A DNA stretch of 6,357 nt, from the NCBI GenBank assembly GCA_947624455.1, contig CANQKL010000095.1, forward strand, positions 1-6,357. Direction: 5' to 3'. The position numbers were made by a program, and so were the translations under genes. Positions 6,138 to 6,357 of the stretch are shown here, one piece after another; position 1 is the stretch's first letter; each line of letters starts with the position of its first letter. The notes beneath the pieces are model-generated. The model did no database searches, was not told the origin of the DNA, and saw only the letters and a program-made list of their open reading frames with translations. Source of the DNA: an uncultured Clostridia bacterium (GTDB lineage Bacteria > Bacillota > Clostridia > UMGS1883).

Positions 6138-6164
6138 ATATTATTCAAACTTTAAAAAATGCAA
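6138..6164 (-). promoter_or_regulatory. Weak candidate promoter for yfmF-yfmH
   Basis: On the minus strand TTGCAT (6164-6159) is followed after 15 bases by TAATAT (6143-6138) in an AT-rich stretch. Both boxes are imperfect and the spacer is 2 bases shorter than usual, so this is tentative. It is the best housekeeping-like promoter I see in the 170 bases between yfmF and the upstream gene. Confidence 0.25.
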
Positions 6165-6255
6165 TGGCCCGCCCGTTTGAGAGCGCGGACGTACCGGGAA
6201 CGCTCAACGCCCTAAAAAAGGGAGACGCACCGCTTATTTTTCACATTTTATGTAA

Positions 6256-6272
6256 GTGGGGCCCCGCCCCAC
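6256..6272 (-). terminator. GC hairpin after the upstream minus-strand gene
   Basis: GTGGGGC and GCCCCAC form a perfect 7-bp stem around a 3-base loop, starting 3 bases past the stop codon at 6276. The sequence that follows on the minus strand (TTACATAAAATG) has no good T tract, so this is at best a weak terminator or an mRNA end stabiliser. Confidence 0.4.
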
Positions 6273-6275
6273 AGG

Positions 6276-6357
6276 TTATCTGTTATTGTTAGCGTTGTTG
6301 CCGCCGGTCATGTCGTCAACGGCATTCTCGGCGCCGTTAATGAGATCCTTGGCGCCG
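6276..6357 (-). CDS. C-terminal end of an unidentified protein (truncated at the window edge)
   Basis: The last 26 residues of a minus-strand frame are visible: GAKDLINGAENAVDDMTGGN followed by an Asn-rich tail (NANNNR) and TAA. The helix-like, acidic GAxNAVDD pattern and the polar Asn-rich end resemble tails of small secreted or spore/envelope-associated clostridial proteins, but this is too short to assign a family. The frame stays open to the window edge, codon use is like the neighbours, and a hairpin lies just after the stop, which together support a real gene end. It lies upstream of yfmF in the same direction, 170 bases away, so it may or may not share a transcript. Confidence 0.55.
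   Translation of the reverse strand, partial: GAKDLINGAENAVDDMTGGNNANNNR

Noticed and set aside
6107..6148. TTG start giving a 14-residue longer YfmF
   Set aside because: The GGAGGT site at 6118-6113 points to ATG 6106, and homologues begin near this Met.
6178..6212. Imperfect inverted repeat (GAGCG/CGCTC) between yfmF and the upstream gene
   Set aside because: The 5-bp stem with a ~15-base loop is too weak to call an operator or terminator.

Overview
The window looks like chromosome from a low-to-mid GC Clostridia-type Firmicute, possibly a gut Oscillospiraceae/Ruminococcaceae relative. This is inferred from strong AGGAGG ribosome binding sites, a ClpC-like Hsp100 tail, a clostridial-style OGG1 glycosylase and a YfmF/YfmH peptidase pair. 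No rRNA, tRNA, CRISPR array or transposase gene is visible.

Left half, + strand: the 3' end of a clpC-type gene (1-406) is followed 45 bases later by an ECF sigma factor (452-982), a zinc-finger membrane anti-sigma factor with a very long extracytoplasmic part (1049-2338), and an OGG1-type 8-oxoguanine DNA glycosylase (2356-3222). A textbook ECF promoter, GGAAC-N16-CGTCTAA, lies across the sigma stop codon. It would transcribe the anti-sigma gene and the glycosylase but not the sigma gene itself. The simplest reading is a stress-response module with negative feedback: the sigma factor is held by its anti-sigma until a signal arrives, and it then raises its own inhibitor together with a DNA repair enzyme for oxidised guanine.

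Middle (3223-3571): a 349-base gap between convergent genes. It has no credible gene. It holds a compact element that can fold as a three-way junction (3294-3392), a 17-bp hairpin that could terminate transcription from both sides (3416-3453), and AT-rich sequence.

Right half, - strand: two adjacent M16-family proteins, yfmF (6106-4847) and yfmH (4846-3572), with the stop of one touching the start of the next. YfmH carries the HxxEH zinc site. YfmF lacks it but keeps the Arg/Tyr pair that YfmH lacks, so the two probably form one heterodimeric peptidase. The B. subtilis homologues are needed for 5-aminopentanol modification of elongation factor P. At the right edge is the C-terminal tail of another minus-strand gene (6357-6276) of unknown function.

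Four gene starts were set from ribosome binding sites. The longest reading frames begin upstream at TTG codons for the sigma, anti-sigma and yfmF genes, and those starts are not supported.
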